Assembly: GCF_900103175.1 (NCBI RefSeq)
Contig: NZ_FNLF01000002.1
Span: forward strand, 2,556,136 to 2,620,135
Direction: 5' to 3'
DNA length: 64,000 bases
Source: Tsukamurella pulmonis
Lineage (GTDB): Bacteria > Actinomycetota > Actinomycetes > Mycobacteriales > Mycobacteriaceae
A program made the translations under genes and the position numbers. Shown piece after piece: positions 8,279 to 21,282 of this stretch (position 1 is its first letter; each line of letters starts with the position of its first letter). The notes below the pieces were generated by a model. The model searched no databases. It was given only the letters and a program-made list of their open reading frames with translations, and was not told the origin of the DNA.

Positions 8279-8284
8279 TAGGTT
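8279..8284 (+). promoter_or_regulatory. -10 box for a leaderless lipase transcript
   Basis: TAGGTT is 6 nt before the second of two tandem GTG codons (8288 and 8291). The spacing places the RNA 5' end on the GTG at 8291, so this codon is preferred as start. Confidence 0.5.
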
Positions 8285-8290
8285 GACGTG

Positions 8291-9484
8291 GTGCCGATCA
8301 CGTCGTCCGCCCTGCCGCGCGCGCTGACGAATCGTGTCGCCGGCCTCCTGCGCGGGTTCGTCACCCCCGATCCCGTCACCCCGATAGGCCCGCCGGACTG
8401 GTCCGGGCTCGACGCGCGCGAGTACGCAGGCCCGGTCGTGCCGGCCGGTACCCCGATCGAGCGGGTACCGCTCGCCGCCGCGCTCGGCCTCGACGAGGCA
8501 ACCGAGGCGCACCGCTTCCTCTACGCCACCACCAACCAGCACGGCCCGGGAGCGGTCAGCACCGCCGCACTGTTCCTGCCGCACGGCGCCCCACCCACGG
8601 ACGGCTGGCCCGTGATCGCCTGGGCGCACGGCACCGTCGGGCTGTGTGACGACGCGACCCCGTCCGCCCAGCCGCAGTCCGACCGGCAGCGGTTCTACCT
8701 CGGGCACTGGCTGCGTCACGGCTACGCCGTGGTCGCCACCGACTACGCGGGCATGGGCACGCCCGGCCTGATGAGCTACCTCAACGGCCGCATCGAGGCG
8801 CACAACCTCATCGACTCGGTGCAGGCCGCGAGGGGGCTGGACGTGCCGCTGGCCCGGCGGTGGGCCCTCGTCGGACAGTCGCAGGGCGCGGGCGCGGCCA
8901 TGAACGGCGCCCGGTACGCGAGCGAGTTCGGCGCGGGCTACGACCTCGACCTGCGCGGCGTCGTCGCGACCGGCACGCCCGCCAACATCGAGCGCGTCGC
9001 GCAGTTCCTCCGGCCCTCGTTCCCGCCGATCGTCCTCCCGCCGCTGACCACCGTCTACGCCGCGTACATCCTGGCCGGCATCCGCGACGCCCGCCCCGAC
9101 CTCGGGATCGACGGCCTACTCAGCGACGAGGGCCGACGGGTCGTCGACCTCGCGGAGCGCCTGAGCCTGTACGACACGCGTGAGGCCGTCCGCGGCGCGC
9201 GGATCTCCACCTGGGTCACCGCTCCCCTGCGTTCGATCCCCGGCATCGGTACCGCCCTGCACGAGCACATGGGTACCCCGACCGCGGGCTACGACCGGCC
9301 GATCTTCCTGGGCCACGGCCTCACCGACATCGATGTCCCCGTGGCGTCCGGGCTCTCGCTCGCCGCGGCACTGGCCGCGCACCGCCAGCCGGTGACGCTC
9401 AAGCTGTACCCCACCGACCACTTCGGCACCGTGTACGCGGCCGCCGACGACGCCGCCGAGTTCCTCGCGCGGGTCATGGAGTAA
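8291..9484 (+). CDS. secretory-lipase-type alpha/beta hydrolase
   Basis: About 397 residues, LIP-type (fungal/actinobacterial secretory lipase) fold. The nucleophile elbow is GQSQG with Ser near residue 197; the acid is in GHGLTDIDVP (near 344) and the His in PTDHFGTV (near 377). WPVIAWAHGTVG forms the oxyanion region. Despite the family name no convincing signal peptide is seen at the N-terminus, so the site of action is open. It hydrolyses carboxyl esters, probably of lipids. Start at GTG 8291 is chosen from the -10 spacing; GTG 8288 is the alternative. An SDR gene follows 13 bp after its stop. Confidence 0.83.
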   Translation: MPITSSALPRALTNRVAGLLRGFVTPDPVTPIGPPDWSGLDAREYAGPVVPAGTPIERVPLAAALGLDEATEAHRFLYATTNQHGPGAVSTAALFLPHGAPPTDGWPVIAWAHGTVGLCDDATPSAQPQSDRQRFYLGHWLRHGYAVVATDYAGMGTPGLMSYLNGRIEAHNLIDSVQAARGLDVPLARRWALVGQSQGAGAAMNGARYASEFGAGYDLDLRGVVATGTPANIERVAQFLRPSFPPIVLPPLTTVYAAYILAGIRDARPDLGIDGLLSDEGRRVVDLAERLSLYDTREAVRGARISTWVTAPLRSIPGIGTALHEHMGTPTAGYDRPIFLGHGLTDIDVPVASGLSLAAALAAHRQPVTLKLYPTDHFGTVYAAADDAAEFLARVME

Positions 9485-9497
9485 GAGGAGAACCACG

Positions 9498-10325
9498 ATG
9501 AAGGACTTCCACGGCAAGGTCGCCGTCGTCACGGGCGTCGCGTCCGGTATGGGTCGCGAGCTCGCGCTCGAGTTGGCGCGGCAGGGCGCCCGGCTCTCGC
9601 TGTGCGACTACGACCCGGTCGGCCTCGAGAACACCGCGGAGCAAGCGCGGGCGCTGGGCGCCGAGGTGCACACCAAGGTGGTCAACGTCGGCGAGCGCGA
9701 GCAGATCCTCGCGTACGCGGACGACGTGGTCGCGCACTACGGGGTGGTCAACCTGGTGTTCAACAACGCCGGCATCGCGCACCACGCGAGCGTGGAGAAG
9801 ACCTCCTTCAAGGATTACGACCGCCTCATGGACGTGGACTTCTGGGGCGTCGTCAACAGCTCCAAGGCCTTCCTGCCGCACCTCATCGCCTCCGGCGACG
9901 GTCACATCGTCAACACCAGCTCGATCTTCGGCCTGTTCGGCGTCGGCGGGCAGAGCGCCTACAACGCCGCGAAGTTCGCGGTGCGCGGCTTCACCGAAGC
10001 GCTGCGCATCGAGATGCTCGCGAGCGATCACAACGTCGGCGTGAGCTGTGTGCACCCCGGCGGGATCAAGACCGACATCTGCAACAACGCCACCGTCGCC
10101 GAGGGCCAGGACCAGGCCTCGTTCGCGGACTTCTTCAACAAGCACCTGGCCCGCACCGAGGCGGACGCGGCGGCGCGCACCATCCTGCGGGGCGTCAAGA
10201 AGAACCACGGCCGCATCCTGATCGGGCCCGACGCCGTGGCGCTCGATCTGCTCGTGCGCGTCACCGGCAGCGGCTACCAGCGCCTGATGGCCTTCGTCGA
10301 CGGCCAGCAGTCCCGGTTCCTCTGA
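9498..10325 (+). CDS. short-chain dehydrogenase/reductase
   Basis: 275-residue classical SDR. The cofactor motif TGVASGMG is at residues 12-19, NNAG at 89-92, and the catalytic Ser142, Tyr155 and Lys159 (YNAAK) are all present. Asp37 after the second strand favours NAD(H). GAGGAGAA upstream of the ATG is a strong ribosome site. It lies 13 bp after the lipase and is probably translated from the same mRNA. The alcohol or ketone substrate cannot be told from sequence. Confidence 0.9.
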   Translation: MKDFHGKVAVVTGVASGMGRELALELARQGARLSLCDYDPVGLENTAEQARALGAEVHTKVVNVGEREQILAYADDVVAHYGVVNLVFNNAGIAHHASVEKTSFKDYDRLMDVDFWGVVNSSKAFLPHLIASGDGHIVNTSSIFGLFGVGGQSAYNAAKFAVRGFTEALRIEMLASDHNVGVSCVHPGGIKTDICNNATVAEGQDQASFADFFNKHLARTEADAAARTILRGVKKNHGRILIGPDAVALDLLVRVTGSGYQRLMAFVDGQQSRFL

Positions 10326-10329
10326 CCCG

Positions 10330-11694
10330 CTACGGCGCGGCGAGGACCTCTTCCGCTGCGCGGTGGCCGGATCGGATCGCTCCGTCCATGTAGCCGTTCC
10401 ACCGGGCTGCCGTCTCGGCACCGGCCCAGTGGATGCGGCCGACGGGTGCCGCCAGTGCCGAACCGTACTGCGTCCACACGCCGCAGCCGAGCCGACCGCC
10501 GTAACAACCGCGACTGAACTCCTCAGCGTTCCAGTCCTGCTCCACGTAGTCGAAGGGCGCAGCCGCCTCGGGGCCGAAGTACTTGACCAAGGCGCCGAGC
10601 ACCAGGTCGCGGCGTTCGGCCGCGCTCAGGCGTTCGGCGGCACGCGCGTGCGCGCCCTCGAGGAAGCCGACCAGCACGCCGCAGCTCCCGTCGCTCGGCG
10701 AGTTGTCGAGGACCACGTTGAAGGCGTCGTCGAGGCTGATGACGAAACCACTGAGCCCGTCCTCGCGCCAGAACGGACGGTCATAGCCGACCTGGACCTT
10801 GATCACGGAGCCGGCGGGGATCTGCTGGGTGAGCCCGTCGCGGGCCGAGGGCAGCGCCGGCAGGTAGCGGATGCGGCCGGCGAGGGTCGGCGGGATCGCG
10901 ACGATCACCTGCTCCGCCGTGAACACGCCGCCCCGTGTCCCGTCGGCACTCTCGTAGGCGACGGCGACGCCGGCATCGTCCTGAGTGATCGTGCGAACGA
11001 CGGTGCCGAGTCGGACGGCGTCGCCCAGGTGCCCGGCCAGCCGCTCGGAGATCTGGTGCGTGCCGCCGACGACACGGGCGTCCTGCGCGCCCTTGCGGGT
11101 ACTCAGCAGCATCGCGAGGCTGGTGCCCGAGCGGATGTAGGTCAGGAAGTGCAGGAAGGACAGCTCCGCGGTCTCGGCGGAGAAGACGGCGGGCACGATG
11201 ATCCGGAAGAAGCTGCGCGCCATGGCGCTCGCGGTGTTCGCACTGAGCCACGTGTCGACGTTGTGCCGGTCGAGGTCAGCGGCGCCGTCGACCGCCCAGG
11301 GCTCACCGGGATCGACCTCGGCGGCGAGGTTCTCGATGACCGCCCAGAGGCGTCCGACCTCGGCCAGCGACTCGTCGTCGAGGCCGAAGCTCTCGTCCGC
11401 ATACCGAACGGCACGCCCGTCGACGTAGGTGATCGCGTCACCGTCGTCGTAGGAGGGAAAGGTCTCCAGCCCGAGTTCGGCGACGAGTTCGAGAGCCGCG
11501 CTCTGATCGGGCCCGATCCACTGCCCGCCCAGCTCGACTGGCACGCCGTTGCTGAGGAAACCACCGTGGTTGCGGCCGGCGACGCGGTCACGCGCTTCAA
11601 GGACCAGCACCGACTTCCCCGCCTCCACCAGCCGCCGGGCGGCGGTCAGGCCCGCCAGACCAGCGCCCACCACGATCACGTTCACGTCCACCAT
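10330..11694 (-). CDS. flavin monoamine oxidase family protein
   Basis: 454 residues. Starts with VNVIVVGAGLAGLTAARRL (FAD dinucleotide motif) and LEARDRVAGR, and ends with the FAD-clamping HWAGAETAARWNGYMDGAI. GSVIKVQVGYDRPFW contains the conserved active-site Lys of amine oxidases. It should oxidise an amine to an aldehyde with release of ammonia and peroxide. ATG 11694 has GAGGAG at the right distance; a longer frame to 11736 lacks support. A TetR gene is divergent 134 bp away, and the 3' end meets the SDR gene with only 4 bp between the stops. Confidence 0.87.
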   Translation of the reverse strand: MVDVNVIVVGAGLAGLTAARRLVEAGKSVLVLEARDRVAGRNHGGFLSNGVPVELGGQWIGPDQSAALELVAELGLETFPSYDDGDAITYVDGRAVRYADESFGLDDESLAEVGRLWAVIENLAAEVDPGEPWAVDGAADLDRHNVDTWLSANTASAMARSFFRIIVPAVFSAETAELSFLHFLTYIRSGTSLAMLLSTRKGAQDARVVGGTHQISERLAGHLGDAVRLGTVVRTITQDDAGVAVAYESADGTRGGVFTAEQVIVAIPPTLAGRIRYLPALPSARDGLTQQIPAGSVIKVQVGYDRPFWREDGLSGFVISLDDAFNVVLDNSPSDGSCGVLVGFLEGAHARAAERLSAAERRDLVLGALVKYFGPEAAAPFDYVEQDWNAEEFSRGCYGGRLGCGVWTQYGSALAAPVGRIHWAGAETAARWNGYMDGAIRSGHRAAEEVLAAP

Positions 11695-11828
11695 GTCCCG
11701 CTCCTCATTCTCAGTCAGTCGTATGACTTGCTGCACGTACTGTAATCCGAGTCACGCATCCGTGTCGAGACCTCGCGCTGGAGCGGGTGTGATTTGCTGG
11801 GGTACCCACGAACCGAACCGGAGGCCGG

Positions 11829-12434
11829 ATGCCCTACGTCGAGTCCGCGGTCCGCGGCCCGCAGATCGTCGCGGCCGCCCGGGCCGTGTTGATCCGTGAC
11901 GGCGTCGCCAAGACCAGCCTGCGCGCCGTCGCCTCCGAGGCGGGGATCCCCCTGGGCACGCTGCAGCACGTCTTTCCCGGGAAGCAACTGCTACTGCAGG
12001 CGGTGATCGAGCAGGTGATCGACGACATCTCCGAGGTCCTGCGACGCTCGGCCGACACCGATGCCGGGCTCGCCCACGCCCTGGCACAGGGACTGCGCAA
12101 CTTCTGGGCGACGCTCGTCCTCGATCACCGCGGCCTCCAGGTCCTGCAATACGAGCTCGTGACGCACGCTCTGCGCACGCCGGGACTCGAGGACCTCGCC
12201 CGCCTCCAGTACGAGCGTTACGCCGAGGTGGTCCGCCAATGGTGCGTCGAGGCCGCCGATCGGGCCGAGGAGGACAGCGCCGTCCCGTACGACAGGCTCG
12301 CCCGGGTGGTCGTCGCCGCGGTGGACGGGCTGATCCTGCAGCAGGTCTCGGCCCCCGACGCCGATCGCGCGGCAGCGGACCTGGAGGCCGTCATCGCCAT
12401 GGTGATCGCGCTCGCGGCCCCCGCCCCGCGATAG
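11829..12434 (+). CDS. TetR family transcriptional regulator
   Basis: 201 residues with an N-terminal helix-turn-helix (about 12-58: IVAAARAVLIRDGVAKTSLRAVASEAG, then LGTLQHVFPGKQLLL) and an all-helical ligand domain. GGAGG precedes the ATG. Divergent orientation next to the amine oxidase suggests that it controls that gene; no clear palindrome was found in the shared 134-bp region. Confidence 0.9.
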   Translation: MPYVESAVRGPQIVAAARAVLIRDGVAKTSLRAVASEAGIPLGTLQHVFPGKQLLLQAVIEQVIDDISEVLRRSADTDAGLAHALAQGLRNFWATLVLDHRGLQVLQYELVTHALRTPGLEDLARLQYERYAEVVRQWCVEAADRAEEDSAVPYDRLARVVVAAVDGLILQQVSAPDADRAAADLEAVIAMVIALAAPAPR

Positions 12435-12438
12435 CGGA

Positions 12439-12474
12439 ACGGGCACCGCCGACCGGATGGTCGACGGTGCCCGT
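12439..12474. terminator. bidirectional hairpin terminator
   Basis: A 10-bp perfect outer stem (ACGGGCACCG with CGGTGCCCGT), one mismatch, then a 5-bp inner stem (CGACC/GGTCG) and a GGAT loop. It sits between convergent tetR and isocitrate dehydrogenase genes. No T tract follows, as is common in high-GC actinobacteria. Confidence 0.7.
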
Positions 12475-12494
12475 GCACCGGGTGCGCCCCGCGA

Positions 12495-14732
<2,238 letters not shown>

Positions 14733-14878
14733 GTGTGTTTGCTTCTCCCGAATGTCTTGGTCGGTCGACTCTGTACGAACTGCTTGTGTCAGTCTCCATG
14801 TAACGGTTCCCCCATTATCCTCCCTCACGCCGCGGACCCGCGACGGCAGTCCGGCAAACGCAGCGCGCCCCCGCCGTT

Positions 14879-14884
14879 TACGCT
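14879..14884 (+). promoter_or_regulatory. -10 box, leaderless DUF808 gene
   Basis: TACGCT ends 6 nt before the ATG at 14891, so the RNA should begin on the start codon. Confidence 0.5.
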
Positions 14885-14890
14885 GTCGCC

Positions 14891-15832
14891 ATGGCCGGAG
14901 GACTCGCAGCCCTACTCGACGACATCGCCGCTCTCGCGCGGCTCGCAGCCGCGTCGGTCGACGACGTGGCGGCGGCCGCCGGACGCGCGAGCGTCAAGGC
15001 GGCGGGCGTGGTCGTCGACGACACGGCCGTCACCCCGCGCTACGTGCAGGGCATCGAGCCCGCACGCGAGCTGCGCATCGTCGCACGGATCGCCAAGGGA
15101 TCGCTGCGCAACAAGCTCGTCTTCATCCTCCCGGCCATCCTGCTGCTGAGCTGGCTCGCTCCGTGGGCACTGACCCCGATCCTGATGCTCGGCGGCACCT
15201 ACCTCTGCTACGAGGGCGCCGAGAAGATCTGGGAGAAGCTCAGCGGGCACGAGGAGCCGGAGGCGGACGCCGGGCAGGCCGTCGACGAGGACACCGTGGT
15301 CAGCGGCGCGATCCGCACCGACTTCATCCTCTCCGCCGAGATCATGGTGATCGCGATGAACGAGGTCGCGAGCGAGGCCCTGTGGTCGCGGGCGCTGATC
15401 CTCGTGGTCGTCGCGATCCTCATCACCGCGCTCGTCTACGGCGTGGTCGCGCTCATCGTGAAGATGGACGACGTGGGCCTCGCGCTGGCCCAGCGCCCGT
15501 CGGAGTTCAGCCGCCGGGTCGGCACGGCGATGGTCAAGGCGATGCCGAAGGTACTCAGCGTGCTCGCGAACGTGGGCATCGTCGCGATGTGCTGGGTCGG
15601 CGGGCACATCCTGCTGGTCGGCCTCGACGACCTGGGCTGGCACCGGCCGTACTCCGTGGTGCACCACTTCGAGACCTGGGCCCACGACCTGATCCCCGCC
15701 ATCGGCTCGGTGCTCGGCTGGCTGGCGAACACGCTCGGCTCGGCCCTCTTCGGCCTGGCGGTGGGCGCCGTCGTGGTCGCGATCGTGCACCTGATCGGCA
15801 AGATCCGCGGCGGCGCCCCCGCCGAGCACTGA
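14891..15832 (+). CDS. DUF808 (YedI-type) membrane protein
   Basis: 313 residues. The start [25 protein letters not shown] and the [17 protein letters not shown] block are diagnostic of DUF808. Predicted membrane spans lie near residues 75-103, 157-190, 220-245 and 275-300. Function of the family is unknown. It ends 1 bp from the convergent MerR gene. Confidence 0.88.
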   Translation: MAGGLAALLDDIAALARLAAASVDDVAAAAGRASVKAAGVVVDDTAVTPRYVQGIEPARELRIVARIAKGSLRNKLVFILPAILLLSWLAPWALTPILMLGGTYLCYEGAEKIWEKLSGHEEPEADAGQAVDEDTVVSGAIRTDFILSAEIMVIAMNEVASEALWSRALILVVVAILITALVYGVVALIVKMDDVGLALAQRPSEFSRRVGTAMVKAMPKVLSVLANVGIVAMCWVGGHILLVGLDDLGWHRPYSVVHHFETWAHDLIPAIGSVLGWLANTLGSALFGLAVGAVVVAIVHLIGKIRGGAPAEH

Positions 15833-15833
15833 C

Positions 15834-16667
15834 TCAGCGCACCGGCACGAAGACCTGCGTGCGCAGGTCCGCCTCGGGCACCGTCGACGGGTCGTTGAGG
15901 TAGACGTTGAAGTGGTGCGTCGCCGGATCGTCCGGGGTCCGGGAGAGCTCGAGTCCGTGCTCGGCCACGTAGGCGCCGATCAGCTCGTGCGCCCGGCCGA
16001 TGGCCTGTGGGTACGGCCCCTCGACGGTGGCGACGACGGCCCGCAGCGGCCCGGTCGCCAGGACGCCGAGCGGCGCGCCCGCGGTGGTGCCGTCGGCCAC
16101 CTCGACGAAGACGGACTCGTCCACGTCCGCCTCGCGGAACTCGTCGTCGTGCTCGATGCAGCCGCCGGTGGCGCCGGCGGTGATGCCCTGCTCCCGGAGC
16201 GCAGGGAGGAAGCGCTGCCACAGCAGGCCCTCCCCGGCGTAGTCGGGGACGGTGCCGCGCAGGTAGACGAGTGTGCGGGCGGGCAGGGTGATCTCGGAAA
16301 CGGTGTCGGTCATGGTGGGCTCCTGAAGGATCGAGTCGAGCAGGGTCAGGCGCGCCGCCACCCGGTCCGCGGCCGCGACGAGCTCGAGGCGCTGCGCGCG
16401 CAGGGCCTCCTCGTAGGCCGCGGTGCCGCGCACCGCGAGCAGGGCGCCGATGGCGGACACGCCGAATCCCACGTCCCGCAGGCGTCGGATGGCGGCCGCC
16501 TCGGCGAGCTGCGCTCCGTCGTACCTGCGGTGGCCGGTCGCGGCGTCGACGTCCGCGGGCACCAGGACACCGTGGGCGTCGTAGTGGCGCAGCATCCGCA
16601 CGCTGATCCGGCTGAGCGAGGAGAACCTGCCGATGGGCATGAGGTCCGGGGTGTCGGTCACGGGCAC
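15834..16667 (-). CDS. MerR family regulator with GyrI-like effector domain
   Basis: About 277 residues. N-terminal MerR winged helix (IGRFSSLSRISVRMLRHYDAHGVLVP) is followed by a helical linker and a C-terminal GyrI-like/SOUL-type small-molecule binding domain (EITLPARTLVYLRGTVPDY, then FNVYLNDPS). This is the BltR/BmrR plan, in which a drug-like ligand activates an exporter or stress gene. GTG at 16667 is picked from an AGGAGG site 7 nt upstream; GTG codons at 16670 and 16685 are alternatives. It lies 28 bp after the lysoplasmalogenase gene in the same direction. Confidence 0.87.
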   Translation of the reverse strand: MPVTDTPDLMPIGRFSSLSRISVRMLRHYDAHGVLVPADVDAATGHRRYDGAQLAEAAAIRRLRDVGFGVSAIGALLAVRGTAAYEEALRAQRLELVAAADRVAARLTLLDSILQEPTMTDTVSEITLPARTLVYLRGTVPDYAGEGLLWQRFLPALREQGITAGATGGCIEHDDEFREADVDESVFVEVADGTTAGAPLGVLATGPLRAVVATVEGPYPQAIGRAHELIGAYVAEHGLELSRTPDDPATHHFNVYLNDPSTVPEADLRTQVFVPVR

Positions 16668-16695
16668 CACTGTTCCTCCTGACACGGTGTGAGGG

Positions 16696-17406
16696 TCAAG
16701 CCCCGGCGCGGACCTGCCGATCGACTCCCCCGGCGCGCGCCGCCCCGTCGGCGATCAGGTACTGCGCGCCCGTGTACGTGGCCATCACGGCCCCCTCCAT
16801 CCACGCGGGCGGATCGGCGAGGACGAACTTGCGCAGCCCGAGGATCGAGTCGCTCAGGAGGAAGAGTCCGGCGCCCGCGAGCGTGGCGCGGCGGGCGTCG
16901 GCGGGGATCTGCGGGCCCAGCACCGTCGCCGCGGCGGCGGTGCCACTGAGCACGGCGGAGTACCCCGCGAGGACCGGCGCGAGCGCGGGAGCGGTCCGGT
17001 ACGCGGCGAGCAGGGTCCGCGGCGCGCCGACCACCCACGCCGCCCCGACGGCGGCGGGGCGCACCGGCGAGGCGTCGGGATCACGCTGCGCGAGCAGCCC
17101 GCTGATGTAGGCGGCGTGGCCGGTCGCGAACGCGCTCGCCCCGAGCGCGAAGTCCCTCGGCTCGTCGCCGAGCAGTGCCACATCGCCCACCCACCCGGCG
17201 GCCTGGCCCGCGAGCGTGGAGCGGCGCAGTGGCGAGCGCCGCGCCCGCGGGTCGGTGGCGAACGACGCCGCGAGGATCGGCAGCAGCAGCGGCTTGGTGA
17301 ACCGACGCGCGTGGTGGCGAGAAGGCTTCGGCGACGCCGACAGCGTGGTGTCGACGACCGCGACGGCGGCGTAGGCGAGCTTGAGAACGGTGCTGGCACG
17401 GGTCAC
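16696..17406 (-). CDS. lysoplasmalogenase-type (YhhN family) membrane protein
   Basis: 236 residues, about 8 hydrophobic segments. Family landmarks are visible: RFTKPLLLPILAA, GWVGDVALLGDEPRDF, FATGHAAYI and LLSDSILGLRKFV. YhhN/TMEM86 proteins cleave the vinyl-ether bond of lysoplasmalogens; in bacteria the natural substrate is often unknown. The GTG at 17406 has no ribosome site but is 6 nt after a TAGATT box, so it is likely leaderless. It is divergent from the serine hydrolase gene and probably co-transcribed with the MerR gene. Confidence 0.87.
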   Translation of the reverse strand: MTRASTVLKLAYAAVAVVDTTLSASPKPSRHHARRFTKPLLLPILAASFATDPRARRSPLRRSTLAGQAAGWVGDVALLGDEPRDFALGASAFATGHAAYISGLLAQRDPDASPVRPAAVGAAWVVGAPRTLLAAYRTAPALAPVLAGYSAVLSGTAAAATVLGPQIPADARRATLAGAGLFLLSDSILGLRKFVLADPPAWMEGAVMATYTGAQYLIADGAARAGGVDRQVRAGA

Positions 17407-17434
17407 CGCGCCAATCTATCCGTAGGCTCGTCCC
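17407..17434. promoter_or_regulatory. 28-bp divergent pair of leaderless promoters
   Basis: Only 28 bp separate two GTG starts. The minus -10 box TAGATT occupies 17413-17418 and the plus box TAGGCT 17423-17428, each exactly 6 nt from its own start. Both -35 regions must then fall inside the opposite coding sequence. Confidence 0.6.
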
Positions 17435-18718
17435 GTGAGCATCGACACCGTGCAGCAGGCCCGGCGGCCCGAGGAGGGGCGCATCCGCATCCCCCGCGAC
17501 CTGGACGCCGTCACCGACGTCGGCACCGAGGACCACGACGGTGTGGACGCCCGGGCGGTGGAGCGGGTCTGGCTCGCGGCGCGGTCGTGGTACGCCGCCG
17601 GGATGCAGCCGGCGATCCAGGTGTGCGTGCGGCACCGCGGCCGGGTCGTGCTCGACCGGGCCATCGGTCACGCCCGGGGCAACGGCCCCGCTCTGCCCTC
17701 GAACCGCGATGAGGCCGCCGAGCCGGTCCCGGTCACCGTCGGCACCCCGTTCTGCACCTACTCGACGGCCAAGGGCGTCGCAGTCACCGTGCTACACCGG
17801 CTGATCGAGCGGGGCGACCTCGCTCTCGAGGCCCGCGTCGCCGACTACATGCCCGAGTTCACCAGCGACGGCAAGGACCGCGTCACCGTGCGGCACGTGC
17901 TGACCCACAGCGCGGGGATCCCGATCAACACCGGGCCGAAGCCGGATCTCTCGCGTTCCGAGGACAGCGAGTACACGCGGGCGATGCTCGCCGGCATCAA
18001 GCCCGTGTACTCCCCCGGCCGGCTCCACTTCTACCACGCGCTGACGTGGGGGCCACTGGTCCGCGAGCTCGTGCTGGCCGCCACCGGTCGCACCATCCGC
18101 GAGATCGCGGCGACGGAGATCCTGGACCCGTTGGGCTTCCGCTGGACCAACTTCGGTGTCGCACCCCGGGATCTGCCCGCGGTCGGCCTGAGCTACGCGA
18201 CCGGCACGCCCGCGCCGCCGGTCATCGAGGCCGCGTTCCGGAAAGTGGTGGGCGGCACCATGCAGCAGATCGTGCCGATGTCGAACTCGCCGCAGTTCCT
18301 CACCGGCATCGTGCCCTCCTCCAATCTGGTCTCGAACGCGCACGAGCTCTCGCGGTTCGCCGAGATCCTGCGCCGGGGCGGTGAGCTCGACGGTGTCCGC
18401 GTGCTGCGGCCCGAGACGCTCGCGGCGGCGACCACGCAGGCCCGTCGGCTGCGCCCGGACTTCGCGACCGGCGGCGCGCCCCTGCGATGGGGCACGGGCT
18501 ACATGCTCGGCTCCGAGCGGTTCGGCCCCTTCGGCCGGAACGCACCTGCGGCCTTCGGCCACACGGGTCTGACGGAGATCGCGATGTGGGCCGACCCGGA
18601 GCGGGATCTGGCTGCCGCAGTGGTCTCGAGCGGCAAGCCCGGGAGCCACCCCGAGGCCAAGCGCTACCCCGCGCTCCTCGACGCCATCACGGCCGCCTTC
18701 CCGCGGTCGGCGCGCTGA
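17435..18718 (+). CDS. serine hydrolase of the class C beta-lactamase/EstB family
   Basis: 427 residues. The SxxK catalytic motif is STAK in PFCTYSTAKGVAVTVLH (near residue 110), LTHSAGIP follows, a YxN-like position is YHA (near 196), and the KTG-like motif is HTG in AFGHTGLTEIAMW. Proteins of this group are esterases or D-Ala-D-Ala peptidase relatives rather than true beta-lactamases. No signal peptide is apparent. GTG start is leaderless by its -10 spacing. Confidence 0.86.
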   Translation: MSIDTVQQARRPEEGRIRIPRDLDAVTDVGTEDHDGVDARAVERVWLAARSWYAAGMQPAIQVCVRHRGRVVLDRAIGHARGNGPALPSNRDEAAEPVPVTVGTPFCTYSTAKGVAVTVLHRLIERGDLALEARVADYMPEFTSDGKDRVTVRHVLTHSAGIPINTGPKPDLSRSEDSEYTRAMLAGIKPVYSPGRLHFYHALTWGPLVRELVLAATGRTIREIAATEILDPLGFRWTNFGVAPRDLPAVGLSYATGTPAPPVIEAAFRKVVGGTMQQIVPMSNSPQFLTGIVPSSNLVSNAHELSRFAEILRRGGELDGVRVLRPETLAAATTQARRLRPDFATGGAPLRWGTGYMLGSERFGPFGRNAPAAFGHTGLTEIAMWADPERDLAAAVVSSGKPGSHPEAKRYPALLDAITAAFPRSAR

Positions 18719-18796
18719 TCGACGAGGTGCTCTCCGGGCCGGGCGATAGGGGTTCCCTACCGCTCCGATAGGCCGTCTCACCTCGACTTTCGACTA

Positions 18797-18826
18797 TTTC
18801 TAGAATAATTCCAGAAACGCTGGAAT
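18797..18826. promoter_or_regulatory. interleaved palindromes upstream of katG
   Basis: Two inverted repeats share one arm. At 18797-18817, TTTCTAGAAT and ATTCCAGAAA flank a central A with one mismatched pair. At 18808-18826, ATTCCAG and CTGGAAT are perfect arms around AAACG. The AT-rich patch stands out from its surroundings and ends just before the katG -10 box, so it is a likely operator for a peroxide or iron sensor of the Fur/PerR type. Confidence 0.6.
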
Positions 18827-18843
18827 CTGGCGCTCCGCGGACG

Positions 18844-18849
18844 TAAGGT
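18844..18849 (+). promoter_or_regulatory. katG -10 box
   Basis: TAAGGT, followed by a leader of about 70 nt before the GTG. The matching -35 position overlaps the right arm of the second palindrome. Confidence 0.45.
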
Positions 18850-18923
18850 GGGTGACGCGCGGCCCGACAGCCCGGCCGCACCGCTTCACAGCCGAACACA
18901 CATCCGTACCCGAGAGGAACGCC

Positions 18924-21143
<2,220 letters not shown>

Positions 21144-21162
21144 TCCTCTTCCACCGGCCGGC

Positions 21163-21203
21163 AGCACGCCCCGCACACCCCTTCCGGGTGTGCGGGGCGT
21201 GCT
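21163..21203 (+). terminator. katG terminator
   Basis: An 18-bp perfect stem (AGCACGCCCCGCACACCC with its complement) and a CTTCC loop, 20 bp after the katG stop. There is no long T run. Confidence 0.8.
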
Positions 21204-21269
21204 CGTTCCCGGGCCGGATTCGAGTTAGTCACAATTAACCCTGAGCGCGATAGCCGCCGGTCGCAGGCG

Positions 21270-21275
21270 TACTCT
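21270..21275 (+). promoter_or_regulatory. -10 box, leaderless thioesterase gene
   Basis: TACTCT, 7 nt before the ATG at 21283. Confidence 0.5.
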
Positions 21276-21282
21276 CCCTCTC

